Shown here: positions 21,211 through 28,889 of the stretch, piece by piece
How positions within the stretch are numbered: the stretch's first letter is position 1
How the letters are laid out: each line of letters begins with the position of its first letter
Source: Roseomonas marmotae
GTDB lineage: Bacteria; Pseudomonadota; Alphaproteobacteria; Acetobacterales; Acetobacteraceae
Length of the DNA: 64,000 nt
Assembly (NCBI RefSeq): GCF_017654485.1
Contig: NZ_CP061094.1
Coordinates: 248,001-312,000 of the forward strand
Direction of reading: 5' to 3'
Position numbers and translations under genes: made by a program
Notes under the pieces: model-generated
The model's input: only the letters and a program-made list of their open reading frames with translations
What the model was told of the DNA's origin: nothing
The model's database searches: none

Positions 21211-22665
21211 CTATGGACCGGCGCGCCGCAGCAGCGAATGGTGCCGGCCGTAGAGCATATAGATGCCGCATCCGATGGCGACCCAGACCACCAGGCGGAG
21301 CCAGGTGCTCGCCGGCAGGCCCACCATCAGCAGGAGGCTGAAGGCGATGCCCAGGAGCGGCACGGCGGGGACGCCGGGCGCGCGGAAGGGGCGGGCGATC
21401 CCCGGCTCATACCGGCGCAGGTAGAGCACGGCGCCGCAGACGAAGACGAAGGCGAAGAGGGTGCCGATGCTGACCATCTGCCCGAGCACGTTGATCGGCA
21501 GCGTGGCCGCCATGACCGCCACAGCGAAACCGATCAGCATCTGGCTCAACCAGGGTGTCTGCAGGCGGGGATGGATGCGGGAGAAGACCGGCGGCAGCAG
21601 GCCATCGCGGGAGATGGTCATGAAGATGCGGCTCTGCCCATAGAGCAGGACGAGGATGACCGTGGTCAGCCCGACGATGGCACCGATCTTGATGACGGCG
21701 GAAAGCCAGCCCAGGCCGATGGCGTCGATGCCGCGGGCGATGGGGTCGGCGACATCCAGCTCGGTATAGGAAACCAGCCCCGTGAGCACGCCGGCCACCA
21801 GCACATAGAGCAGGGTGCAGATAATGAGCGACCCGAGCATGCCGATGGGCATGTCACGCTGGGGCGACTTCGCCTCCTGCGCCGCAGTGGAGACGGCGTC
21901 GAAGCCGATGAAGGCGAAGAACACCACCCCCGCCCCGCGCAGCACGCCGCTCCAGCCGAAATGGCCGAACTCGCCGGTATTGGGAGGCAGGAAGGGGGTC
22001 CAGTTGGCGGGGGTCACATGGGCCGCGCCGACCAGGACGAAGAGCAGCACGACCGCGATCTTCACCGACACCATGATGTTGTTCAGCCGTGTCGATTTGG
22101 TGGTGCCGAGGATCAGCATCGTCGTCAGGGCACAGACGATCAGCGCGGCCGGCAGGTTGAGCAGGGCCGTGACCTCCCGCCCGTCGTCGAGGCGCAGGAC
22201 CGTCCCGGTCGCCTGGGTAAGCGCGGGCGGCAGGTGCAGCCCGAAATTCAGGAGCAGGCTCTGCATATAGCCCGACCAGCCGACCGAGACCGTGGCCGCG
22301 CCCAGGGCATATTCCAGGACGAGGTTCCAGCCGATGATCCAGGCCGCCAGCTCCCCGAAAGTCGCGTAGGTATAGGTATATGCGCTGCCGCTGACGGGGA
22401 TCATCGCCGCCAGTTCGGCATAGCAGAGGCCGACGAAAGCGCAGGCGATGCCGGCCAGTATGAAGGACAGTATCAGTGCCGGCCCCGCGAATTCCGCGGC
22501 GGCGGTGCCCGTCAGCACGAAGATGCCGGCGCCGACGATGGCGCCAATCCCCATGGCCATGATGCTGAGGGGACCGAGGGACCTCTTTAACCCGACCGCT
22601 CCCGTATTGGCCGATGCGATAATCCCGGAGATCGCCTTGCGCGCGAGATAGGGCGCCTTGTCCAT
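21211..22665 (-). CDS. APC-family amino-acid permease, cationic amino acid transporter (YfnA/CAT-like)
   Basis: This 484-residue protein has about 12-14 transmembrane helices. The family helix-1 motif is GIGAIVGAGIFVLTG (residues 40-54), and further signatures are the amphipathic FFAFIGFDAVSTAAQEAKSPQRD, with the conserved Gly-Phe-Asp-x-Val, and GQSRIFMTISRDGLLP. This layout is typical of the CAT subgroup, which imports amino acids by proton symport or exchange. It is divergent from a TetR regulator at 22895 and converges on nothing nearby; the siderophore operon starts beyond its 3' end. Substrate is not determinable. Confidence 0.9.
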   Translation of the reverse strand: MDKAPYLARKAISGIIASANTGAVGLKRSLGPLSIMAMGIGAIVGAGIFVLTGTAAAEFAGPALILSFILAGIACAFVGLCYAELAAMIPVSGSAYTYTYATFGELAAWIIGWNLVLEYALGAATVSVGWSGYMQSLLLNFGLHLPPALTQATGTVLRLDDGREVTALLNLPAALIVCALTTMLILGTTKSTRLNNIMVSVKIAVVLLFVLVGAAHVTPANWTPFLPPNTGEFGHFGWSGVLRGAGVVFFAFIGFDAVSTAAQEAKSPQRDMPIGMLGSLIICTLLYVLVAGVLTGLVSYTELDVADPIARGIDAIGLGWLSAVIKIGAIVGLTTVILVLLYGQSRIFMTISRDGLLPPVFSRIHPRLQTPWLSQMLIGFAVAVMAATLPINVLGQMVSIGTLFAFVFVCGAVLYLRRYEPGIARPFRAPGVPAVPLLGIAFSLLLMVGLPASTWLRLVVWVAIGCGIYMLYGRHHSLLRRAGP

Positions 22666-22851
22666 CGGAGATCTTTCTGGTGCGGGCAGCCTGCCAAGGC
22701 TGGTAATGCCTTCCCCGGGGCGCTGGTTGCGGAAGGCGCTGCCTGCGCCGGCGAAGATGGCAGGCCGGAGCTGGGCATTTCGACTCGTTGGCCGGCGCGG
22801 TGGATGCTCCGTCCATCACGGCCGGGCCGTTTCCGGGCGGGGATTGCGGGC

Positions 22852-22867
22852 GACCGTCCGTCCGGTC
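22852..22867. promoter_or_regulatory. Candidate TetR operator between permease and TetR genes
   Basis: GACCG-TCCGTC-CGGTC is an inverted repeat with perfect 5-bp arms and a 6-bp spacer, 28 bp before the TetR start and 187 bp from the divergent permease start. It is the best symmetric site in the 229-bp intergenic region. Function is inferred. Confidence 0.35.
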
Positions 22868-22894
22868 AAGAATGCGGGACGAGGAGGCGCACCC

Positions 22895-23524
22895 ATGGCC
22901 CGCATGGCGACGAAACTGCCCATCATGGAACAGCCGGAGCCATCCGAGCGGATTCTGCAGATCCTGACGGAAGCAGCGCGGCTCTTCGGCACGGCCGGCT
23001 ATGATGGCACGTCGATGCGGGACATCGCGAATGCCTGCGGCATCTCGAAGTCGCTGCTCTACCACCATTTCGCTGACAAGGACGAGATCTTTGCCCGGAT
23101 CGCCCTGGGCTCGACGCGCGAGCTTTACGAGTTCGTCGCCGCGCGCATCCCGGAGGATGTGCCGCCCTCCCGGCGCATCCGTGAGTTCATGGTCGCCACG
23201 GCCGAATATTTCCAGCGTTACCGCTGGGCCTGGATCGCCTCGACCTCATCCTTCTGGAGCGACCCCGAAGCGCGCCGCCAGAAGGAACGCATGATGTGGC
23301 GCGACCGCTACGAGGGCCTGCTGCGCGCCCTGCTGACCGATGCCATCAAGGCGGGCGAGGTGCGCCAGACCGATGTCTCGACCGCCGGGCGGCTGATCCT
23401 CTCCTCGCTGAACTGGATGCACCGCTGGTATAGCCCCGGAAAGGGGCTGTCCGCCGTGCAGATCGTCGAGATGTATTTCGACATCATCTTCAACGGGCTG
23501 AAGGCGGAACCCGCGCCGCGCTGA
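22895..23524 (+). CDS. TetR/AcrR-family transcriptional regulator
   Basis: This 209-residue protein has a TetR HTH (ILTEAARLFGTAGYDGTSMRDIANACGISKSLLYHHFADK, residues about 20-60) and a C-terminal domain with LILSSLNWMHRWYSPGKGLS near 170, a pattern of the TetR_C_24-like subgroup often linked to acyl-CoA or fatty-acid metabolism. An AGGAGG lies 8 nt before the ATG at 22895. The frame is open further upstream, but those codons do not resemble the family. It is divergent from the amino-acid permease, which it may control. The effector is unknown. Confidence 0.87.
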   Translation: MARMATKLPIMEQPEPSERILQILTEAARLFGTAGYDGTSMRDIANACGISKSLLYHHFADKDEIFARIALGSTRELYEFVAARIPEDVPPSRRIREFMVATAEYFQRYRWAWIASTSSFWSDPEARRQKERMMWRDRYEGLLRALLTDAIKAGEVRQTDVSTAGRLILSSLNWMHRWYSPGKGLSAVQIVEMYFDIIFNGLKAEPAPR

Positions 23525-23663
23525 GCCGCCTCCCGCGCCGTTCCGCTATTCAAGCGTGATCTTCCGGCCGGCGATGATCCCGCCCCATCTCTCCCTCTCC
23601 CGCCGCATCTGCCCGTCCGGCAGCGCGGCGCCTGGAAGGAGAGAGGAGAGTGCATGTGGCTGA

Positions 23664-23684
23664 CCGGGCGGTCAATGCGCCCGG
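23664..23684. terminator. Hairpin between convergent TetR and TIM-barrel genes
   Basis: Perfect 7-bp arms (CCGGGCG / CGCCCGG) with a 7-nt loop lie 9 nt beyond the TIM-barrel gene's stop, in the 168-nt convergent gap. There is no T tract. Confidence 0.4.
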
Positions 23685-23692
23685 CCGCCACG

Positions 23693-24523
23693 TCAGGCCA
23701 GCACCGCCCGCGCGCCATCCGCCATGGTGCGGCGCGCCTTCTGCATGTCGTCCAGCGTGCCGAAGGCGTTCATGTAGTGGCCACGGAAGCCGGTGGCCTC
23801 GATGCGCCGGAACATGTCGGGGAAATCGAAATCGCCCTGGCCGGGCGGCAGGTGGATCTCCTTGCCGTTGCGGAAGCAGTCCGCCAGCCGCACCTCCTTC
23901 ACCCGGTCCCACGGAATGGCGTCGACGAAGCCCGCCACGCCCTCGGGCAGAAGATGCGCGTGGTTGGCGGTGAAGGAGAGCGCGAAGGCCGGGCTGTCGA
24001 TCCGGTCGTAGTAATAGGCCCATTCCTCCATGGTATGCGCGAGGTAATGGACCTCGGCATCCTCGGGCTCCTTGTTCAGATTCTCCAGCAGAAGGCGGGC
24101 GCCTTTGCGTTCGGCATAGTCCACGATCCGCTTCAGCCGTTCCAGCCCGGCCTCCATGCGCGGCTTCACATCGGCGGTGAAGTGGTAGCCGGCATGGACC
24201 ACGATCCAATGCGCGCCGAGCCTGGGATAGATGTCGATATAGGCCTTGAGATAATCATCCACCGCCTCCGACAGGATCGGCGAGTATTCCGCCACGTTGA
24301 CGGCCGAGAGCGTGTGCAGGCCGAGCTGGATGCCGTCCCGCGCGCAGGCCTCCCGGATGGTGGCGGCGCGGGCATCGTCGAAGCGGGTGAAGGCGTTCTC
24401 GCCATAGTCGAGCTGGATGTCGACGTAGCGCACCGCGTTGCGCGCCGCCCAGGCGATGCCGTCCTCCAGCTTCGCCCGGCGCCCGATATCGACGCCGATG
24501 CGCTCATACAGGCTTTCCGCCAT
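23693..24523 (-). CDS. Sugar phosphate isomerase/epimerase-like TIM-barrel protein
   Basis: This 276-residue protein has the xylose-isomerase-like (AP endonuclease 2) fold. Putative metal-ligand motifs are the strand ends HTLSAVN (near 70), WIVVHAGYHF (near 107), LLLENLNKEP (Glu, near 146) and a C-terminal GQGDFDFPDMF. Such proteins isomerise or dehydrate hydroxy-keto compounds using a divalent metal. It has GGAGG 7 nt before its ATG and is the last gene of the CoA-transferase/crotonase operon, 27 nt after the crotonase. Its substrate is unknown; the operon suggests an organic-acid catabolic step. Confidence 0.8.
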   Translation of the reverse strand: MAESLYERIGVDIGRRAKLEDGIAWAARNAVRYVDIQLDYGENAFTRFDDARAATIREACARDGIQLGLHTLSAVNVAEYSPILSEAVDDYLKAYIDIYPRLGAHWIVVHAGYHFTADVKPRMEAGLERLKRIVDYAERKGARLLLENLNKEPEDAEVHYLAHTMEEWAYYYDRIDSPAFALSFTANHAHLLPEGVAGFVDAIPWDRVKEVRLADCFRNGKEIHLPPGQGDFDFPDMFRRIEATGFRGHYMNAFGTLDDMQKARRTMADGARAVLA

Positions 24524-24550
24524 TGTTCTTCCTCCCCTCGGTGCAGTCGC

Positions 24551-25351
24551 TCAGCGGCCGCGGAACTGCGGTGGCCGCTTCTCCATGAAGGCGCGGCGGC
24601 CTTCCTTGTAGTCCTCGCTCTCGAAGCAATCCTGGTAGAGGCGGTCGCAGCGCGCCTCGTCCGGCTGCCCCTTCATCGATTCCATGATGATGTGCTTGGA
24701 GGCGCGGATGGTCAGCGGCGCATTGGCGGCGATGCCGCGCGCCGTCTCCGTGACGAAGGATTCCAGTGCCTCGGCCGGCAGCACCCGGTTCACCAGCCCC
24801 ATGCCACAGGCTTCCGCCGCGCTGAAGCGGCGGCCGGTGAAGAAGATCTCCTTGGCGAAGGCCGGGCCGACGATCTGCGTCAGCTTCCGCACGCCGTCCA
24901 GCTCATAGCCCACGCCCAGCTTCGCGGCGGGGACGGCGAAATCCGCATCCTCGCTGCAGATGCGGATGTCGCAGGAGAGCGCGATGGCCAGCCCGCCGCC
25001 GATGCAATGGCCGCGGATCATGGCGATGACGGGCTTGTCCATCTGCCGCAGCCGGTCATGCACCCGCTGATTGCGCGCGCGGTGCTCGGCCACCTGCTCC
25101 AGCGTCGTGCGGCCCTCCTCGAAGCGGGAGATGTCGGAGCCGGAGGCGAAGGCGCGGTCGCCCGCGCCGGTCAGCACGATGCAGCGCACGGCCTCGTCGG
25201 CCTCGAAGGCCACCAGCGCATCGCCGAGCGCCTGCCACATCTCCGGGGAAATGGCATTGCGGCGCGGCAGGTTGTCGATGGTCAGCCAGCCGATGCCGGC
25301 CTCCTGGCGGGCCAGGATGCGGCCGGGCGGGGGGAGGGTGGTGTCGGGCAT
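24551..25351 (-). CDS. Enoyl-CoA hydratase/isomerase (crotonase) family protein
   Basis: The 266-residue protein has the crotonase fold, with oxyanion-hole segments AFASGSDISRFEEG (near 65-78) and RGHCIGGGLAIALSCDIRI (near 112-130). The C-terminal KHIIMESMKGQ and YKEGRRAFMEKRPPQF segments are typical of hydratases. It starts 3 nt after the CoA-transferase stop, so the two are translated in series. It should act on the CoA ester made by that transferase: hydration, isomerisation or C-C cleavage cannot be told apart from sequence. Confidence 0.9.
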   Translation of the reverse strand: MPDTTLPPPGRILARQEAGIGWLTIDNLPRRNAISPEMWQALGDALVAFEADEAVRCIVLTGAGDRAFASGSDISRFEEGRTTLEQVAEHRARNQRVHDRLRQMDKPVIAMIRGHCIGGGLAIALSCDIRICSEDADFAVPAAKLGVGYELDGVRKLTQIVGPAFAKEIFFTGRRFSAAEACGMGLVNRVLPAEALESFVTETARGIAANAPLTIRASKHIIMESMKGQPDEARCDRLYQDCFESEDYKEGRRAFMEKRPPQFRGR

Positions 25352-25354
25352 GGT

Positions 25355-26542
25355 TCAGATCACCTGTCGGCTGCGTAGATCGTCGATCCGAGCGGGGTTG
25401 AAACCGAGCCCGGCCAGGATCGCATCGGTATGCTCGCCCAGTCCGGGCGGATGGCTGGTGATGCCGCTGGGCGTCCGGCTCAGCGTCACGGGCTGCGCGA
25501 CATAGCCGACCGGGTCGTTGGCGCCGCCGTTCAGATAGGCGGCCATGCCGAGATGCCGCACCTGCTCATCGGCGAAGACCTGGTCGATGCTGTTGATCGG
25601 CCCGCAGGGCACGCCGGCCTCGTTCAGCCTGGCGACCCAGTTGGCGCTGGTATCGCCCCGCGTCACCGCCGCGATCTCCTCGTTCAGCGCGTCGCGGTTC
25701 TGGCTGCGGGCGGCGGCGGTGGCAAAGCGCGGGTCCTCCAGCCATTCCCGGCGGTCGAGCACGGCGGCAAATCGCTGCCAGATCCGCTGGCCGGTGGCCG
25801 CGATGTTCATGTGGCCATCGGCGGTCGGGAAGACGCCGGTGGGGATGCTGGTCGGGTGGTTGTTGCCGGCCTGCTTCGGCACCTCGCCCGCCTGCAGCCA
25901 GCGCGCCGCCTGGAAGTCGAGCATGAAGATCTGTGCCTGCAACAGCGAGGTCTGCACCCACTGCCCCTTGCCCGAGACCTCCCGCTCCAGCAGCGCCACC
26001 AGCACGCCCTGGGCGGCGAAGATGCCGGCGCAGAGATCGGCGATAGGGATGCCCACGCGCACCGGTCCCTGCCCGGGCAGGCCGGTGATGGACATCAGCC
26101 CGCCCATGCCCTGCGCGATCTGGTCGAAGCCCGGCCGGTCCGCATAGGGCCCGTCCTGGCCGAAGCCGGAGATGGAGGCATAGACCAGCCGGGGATTGAT
26201 CTCGGACAGCGCCTCGTAGCCGATGCCCAGGCGTTCCTTCACATCGGGGCGGAAATTCTCCACCACCACATCCGCCTGCCGCACCATCTGCATGAAGATT
26301 GCGACGCCCTCAGGATCCTTCAGGTTGAGCGTCATGCTCTGCTTGTTGCGGTGCAGGTTCTGGAAGTCCGGCCCCTGGCGCGGCCCGCCCATCGGGTCCC
26401 CCGCATCGAGCCCTTCCGGCATCTCGATCTTGATGACCTTCGCCCCCCAGTCGGCGAATTGCCGCACGCAGGTCGGGCCGGAGCGGACGCGGGTGAGGTC
26501 GAGCACGGTGAAGCGCGAGAGCGCCGTCGATGGCTGCGGCAT
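25355..26542 (-). CDS. CaiB/BaiF-family (class III) CoA-transferase
   Basis: This 395-residue enzyme moves CoA between carboxylic acids through an aspartyl-CoA intermediate. The fold's markers are VLDLTRVRSGPTCVRQFADW at the N-terminus, HRNKQSMTLNLKDPEG, VVENFRPDVKERLGIGYE, and the segment DRPGFDQIAQGMGGLMSITG, whose Asp is the likely nucleophile (near 159). GGAGG lies 8 nt before the ATG at 26542; the longer frame is not needed. It is the first gene of a three-gene operon and is divergent from a GntR regulator followed by tctCBA, suggesting import of a (tri)carboxylate that is then CoA-activated here. Confidence 0.92.
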   Translation of the reverse strand: MPQPSTALSRFTVLDLTRVRSGPTCVRQFADWGAKVIKIEMPEGLDAGDPMGGPRQGPDFQNLHRNKQSMTLNLKDPEGVAIFMQMVRQADVVVENFRPDVKERLGIGYEALSEINPRLVYASISGFGQDGPYADRPGFDQIAQGMGGLMSITGLPGQGPVRVGIPIADLCAGIFAAQGVLVALLEREVSGKGQWVQTSLLQAQIFMLDFQAARWLQAGEVPKQAGNNHPTSIPTGVFPTADGHMNIAATGQRIWQRFAAVLDRREWLEDPRFATAAARSQNRDALNEEIAAVTRGDTSANWVARLNEAGVPCGPINSIDQVFADEQVRHLGMAAYLNGGANDPVGYVAQPVTLSRTPSGITSHPPGLGEHTDAILAGLGFNPARIDDLRSRQVI

Positions 26543-26588
26543 GGCCTTTCCTCCGTTCTTGGCGACCACGCTATCCCAGGTGCTGTTG

Positions 26589-26600
26589 ACTGTCGACAGT
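26589..26600. promoter_or_regulatory. Candidate GntR operator: perfect 12-bp palindrome ACTGTCGACAGT
   Basis: The palindrome sits midway between the divergent CoA-transferase and GntR starts. Related half-sites flank it: CTGTTGAC at 26583-26590 and GTTGACAG at 26613-26620, giving a cluster of TGTYRAC-type repeats. FCD-type GntR proteins often bind T-G-T-n-A-C-A-like palindromes. It could control both directions. Confidence 0.55.
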
Positions 26601-26649
26601 TGTCATCATTCAGTTGACAGAATTGCGGGGGACGGCGCACCGTGGCGTC

Positions 26650-27396
26650 ATGTCTGCATCGCCTGTCACGCCGCTGGATATCGTCCGCACCCGCTCCCTC
26701 GCCTCGCTGGTGGCGCAGGAGATCGAACACCTGATCCTGGCCGGGGAGATCGAGCCAGGGGAACGGTTGAACGAGCAGGCGCTGGCCGCCCGGCTGGGTG
26801 TCAGCCGTGGCCCGGTGCGGGAGGCCGTGCGGGGCCTGGAGCGGTCCGGCCTGGTGGTCGCCGTGGTGAACCAGGGCTCCTATGTGCGGAAGGTCAGCGT
26901 CGAGGAGGCGCTGGACGTCTTCGACATCCGCGTGGCGCTGACAAGCCATGCGGCGGAGCGGGTCGCCGCGCGCGCCGCGCCCGCCCTGCTGGCGCCGATG
27001 GAAGACCTGCTGGCACGGTTGACGGAGGCCGAGCAGGCCAATGACGCGGCCGGCTACTACGCGCTGAACCTTGAGTTCCACGCGGCATTGTTCGAGGCCG
27101 CGGGGAATCCCCGCGCCGCGCGGCTCTACGCGGATCTCGGCAAGGAACTGCATCTGTTCCGCCGCCGCGTGCTGCTGCAGCCGGAGAATATGCGCCAGTC
27201 CAACGCGGAGCACGCCGCCATCCTGCGGGCGCTGCGCGCCGGGGACTGCGCGGCGGCCAAGGCGGCGGGGGAGGCGCATATCAAGGGTGGCCGGCAACGT
27301 TTCGCCGAAAGCCGCCCGAAGGACCAAGCAAGGCCGCAGCAAGCGGCCAGGGGAGGAAACAATGCAAGACGGAAGCCTGACGTGCCGCCCATCTGA
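26650..27396 (+). CDS. GntR-family regulator with FCD (FadR C-terminal) domain
   Basis: This 248-residue regulator has a winged HTH (LASLVAQEIEHLILAGEIEPGERLNEQALAARLGVSRGPVREAVRGLERSGLV is the expected GntR core, about residues 16-70) and an all-helical FCD domain with candidate metal-binding residues in VFDIRVALTS, NLEFHAALFE and NAEHAAIL. The ATG at 26650 is chosen by family length. Its last 35 nt overlap the start of tctC, so they are cotranscribed. It probably senses the imported acid or a CoA-pathway product and controls both the divergent operon and tctCBA. Confidence 0.9.
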   Translation: MSASPVTPLDIVRTRSLASLVAQEIEHLILAGEIEPGERLNEQALAARLGVSRGPVREAVRGLERSGLVVAVVNQGSYVRKVSVEEALDVFDIRVALTSHAAERVAARAAPALLAPMEDLLARLTEAEQANDAAGYYALNLEFHAALFEAAGNPRAARLYADLGKELHLFRRRVLLQPENMRQSNAEHAAILRALRAGDCAAAKAAGEAHIKGGRQRFAESRPKDQARPQQAARGGNNARRKPDVPPI

Positions 27397-28396
27397 CGCG
27401 CCCGATTCCGGGGGGCAGGCCGGAGGCACTGCTCCGGGCCGGCGGGGCCTGTTGCTGGCGACCGGGCTGGGGCTCCTCGCCGCGCCCCGCATCCTGCGCG
27501 CGCAGGGCGCCGCCTTCGGCTCGCGGCCCATCGAGATCGTGACACATTCCGGTGTCGGCGGCGGCACTGACATCACGGCGCGCATGGTCATGGTCCATGC
27601 CCCGGCCGAGTTCGGCACCGAGCTCGTCGTCGTGAACAAGACCGGCGGCAGTGGTGCGGCGGCGCTGGCCTATGCGGCGCAACGGCCGAAGGACGGCCAT
27701 ACGCTGCTGCTGATGACGCAGACACATCTCATCACCATGCTGCGGAGCAAGACCGGCACGCAGCTCGCGGATCTCGTCGGCGTCGCCCGCGCCACGGAGG
27801 ACCCGCAGGTCGTCATGGTGCGGGCCGACAGCCCGCTGCGCTCGGTGGATGAATTCCTCTCCACTGGCAAGAGCCGCGCATTGAAGTTCGGCATCACCCA
27901 TGTCGGCAGCGTCGATCATGTGGCCACCGTGGGTTTCGCCAAGGCGGCCGGCATCCGCCCGCCCACAGCGGTGCCCTTCCGGGGCGGCGGCGACATCGTC
28001 ATCAACCTCGTCGGCGGCAATATCGATGCCGGACTGCTGAACTTCGCCGAGGCGGAAGCGCAGATCCGCGCCGGCGAGGTGCGTCCCCTGATGGTGCTCT
28101 CCGATGAGCGGGTCAGCAGCCTGCCGGATACGCCCACGGCCAAGGAGACGAAGATCGACTATTCCTCCGCCACCACCCGCGGCTTCGCCGTGATGAAGGG
28201 CACGCCGGAGGACTGGGTCGCGCGGCTGGAGCAGGGCCTGCTGAAGTCCATGGCCAGCCCGACCTATACCGCCTACCTGAAAAGCTCCGGCCAGGCCTCC
28301 ACCAGCCCGGCTGGCCGCGCGGTCTGGCAGGCGCAGCTCGAGGCCTTCTCGAATGACAGCCGCCAGGCGCTGGCTGACCTGGGCGTGGCGCAATGA
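27362..28396 (+). CDS. tctC: Tripartite tricarboxylate transporter periplasmic binding protein (TctC/Bug family)
   Basis: This 344-residue extracytoplasmic receptor has a twin-arginine-like leader (RRGLLLATGLGLLAAPRILRA, about residues 27-47) and the Bug signature of residues that clamp carboxylates (RPIEIVTHSGVGGGTDITAR and VVNKTGGSGAAALAYAA). GGAGG lies 6 nt before the ATG at 27362. The C-terminus shows the family pattern (LVGGNIDAGL, RPLMVLSDERV). It overlaps the preceding gntR and ends ATGA into tctB. The ligand should be a small carboxylate; which one cannot be read from sequence. Confidence 0.92.
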   Translation: MQDGSLTCRPSDAPDSGGQAGGTAPGRRGLLLATGLGLLAAPRILRAQGAAFGSRPIEIVTHSGVGGGTDITARMVMVHAPAEFGTELVVVNKTGGSGAAALAYAAQRPKDGHTLLLMTQTHLITMLRSKTGTQLADLVGVARATEDPQVVMVRADSPLRSVDEFLSTGKSRALKFGITHVGSVDHVATVGFAKAAGIRPPTAVPFRGGGDIVINLVGGNIDAGLLNFAEAEAQIRAGEVRPLMVLSDERVSSLPDTPTAKETKIDYSSATTRGFAVMKGTPEDWVARLEQGLLKSMASPTYTAYLKSSGQASTSPAGRAVWQAQLEAFSNDSRQALADLGVAQ

Positions 28397-28875
28397 GCGG
28401 CGGACTGGCGCGGCAGCTCGGCCGTGACCGCCTGGTGGCCTTGGGGGCGGCGGCAGTCGCCGCCCTCGCCCTGGCCTTCACCTTCACCTTCGACAAGGTG
28501 CCGGCGGCCCTGATGGAGGGCATGGGGGCGGCCGAGTTCCCGCAGCTGATCTGCGTCGTCATCCTGGTGCTCTGCCTCTGCCTGTTCTTCGCCCGGCCGG
28601 CGCCGGAGACGGGGGAGGCGCCGGCGCCGGTGCATGCCTGCACCTGGTGGACGCTGGCGCTGTGCGTCGGCTTCTTCGCCGTGCTGGCGCTGATCGGCAT
28701 GCTGCCGGCCATGTTCCTCTTCCCGATCGTCACCGGCCTGGTCTGGGGGGAAAGGCGCCTGCCGCTGCTGATCGGCAGCGCGGCGGGGCTGACGCTGCTG
28801 GTCTGGCTGCTCTTCGTCAGCATCTTCCAGTTCACCCTGCCAGGCGGCCTGCTTGGCGACATGCTGTTCAGCTGA
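28393..28875 (+). CDS. tctB: Tripartite tricarboxylate transporter small membrane subunit TctB
   Basis: This 160-residue protein has four predicted transmembrane helices (near 14-30, 45-62, 80-105 and 125-150), the TctB layout. It sits between tctC and tctA and shares an ATGA overlap with tctC. It forms the membrane complex with TctA that imports the acid bound by TctC, driven by the sodium or proton gradient. Sequence in this family is weakly conserved, so the call rests on topology and position. Confidence 0.88.
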   Translation: MSGGLARQLGRDRLVALGAAAVAALALAFTFTFDKVPAALMEGMGAAEFPQLICVVILVLCLCLFFARPAPETGEAPAPVHACTWWTLALCVGFFAVLALIGMLPAMFLFPIVTGLVWGERRLPLLIGSAAGLTLLVWLLFVSIFQFTLPGGLLGDMLFS

Positions 28876-28889
28876 GGGGGTAGAGACCG

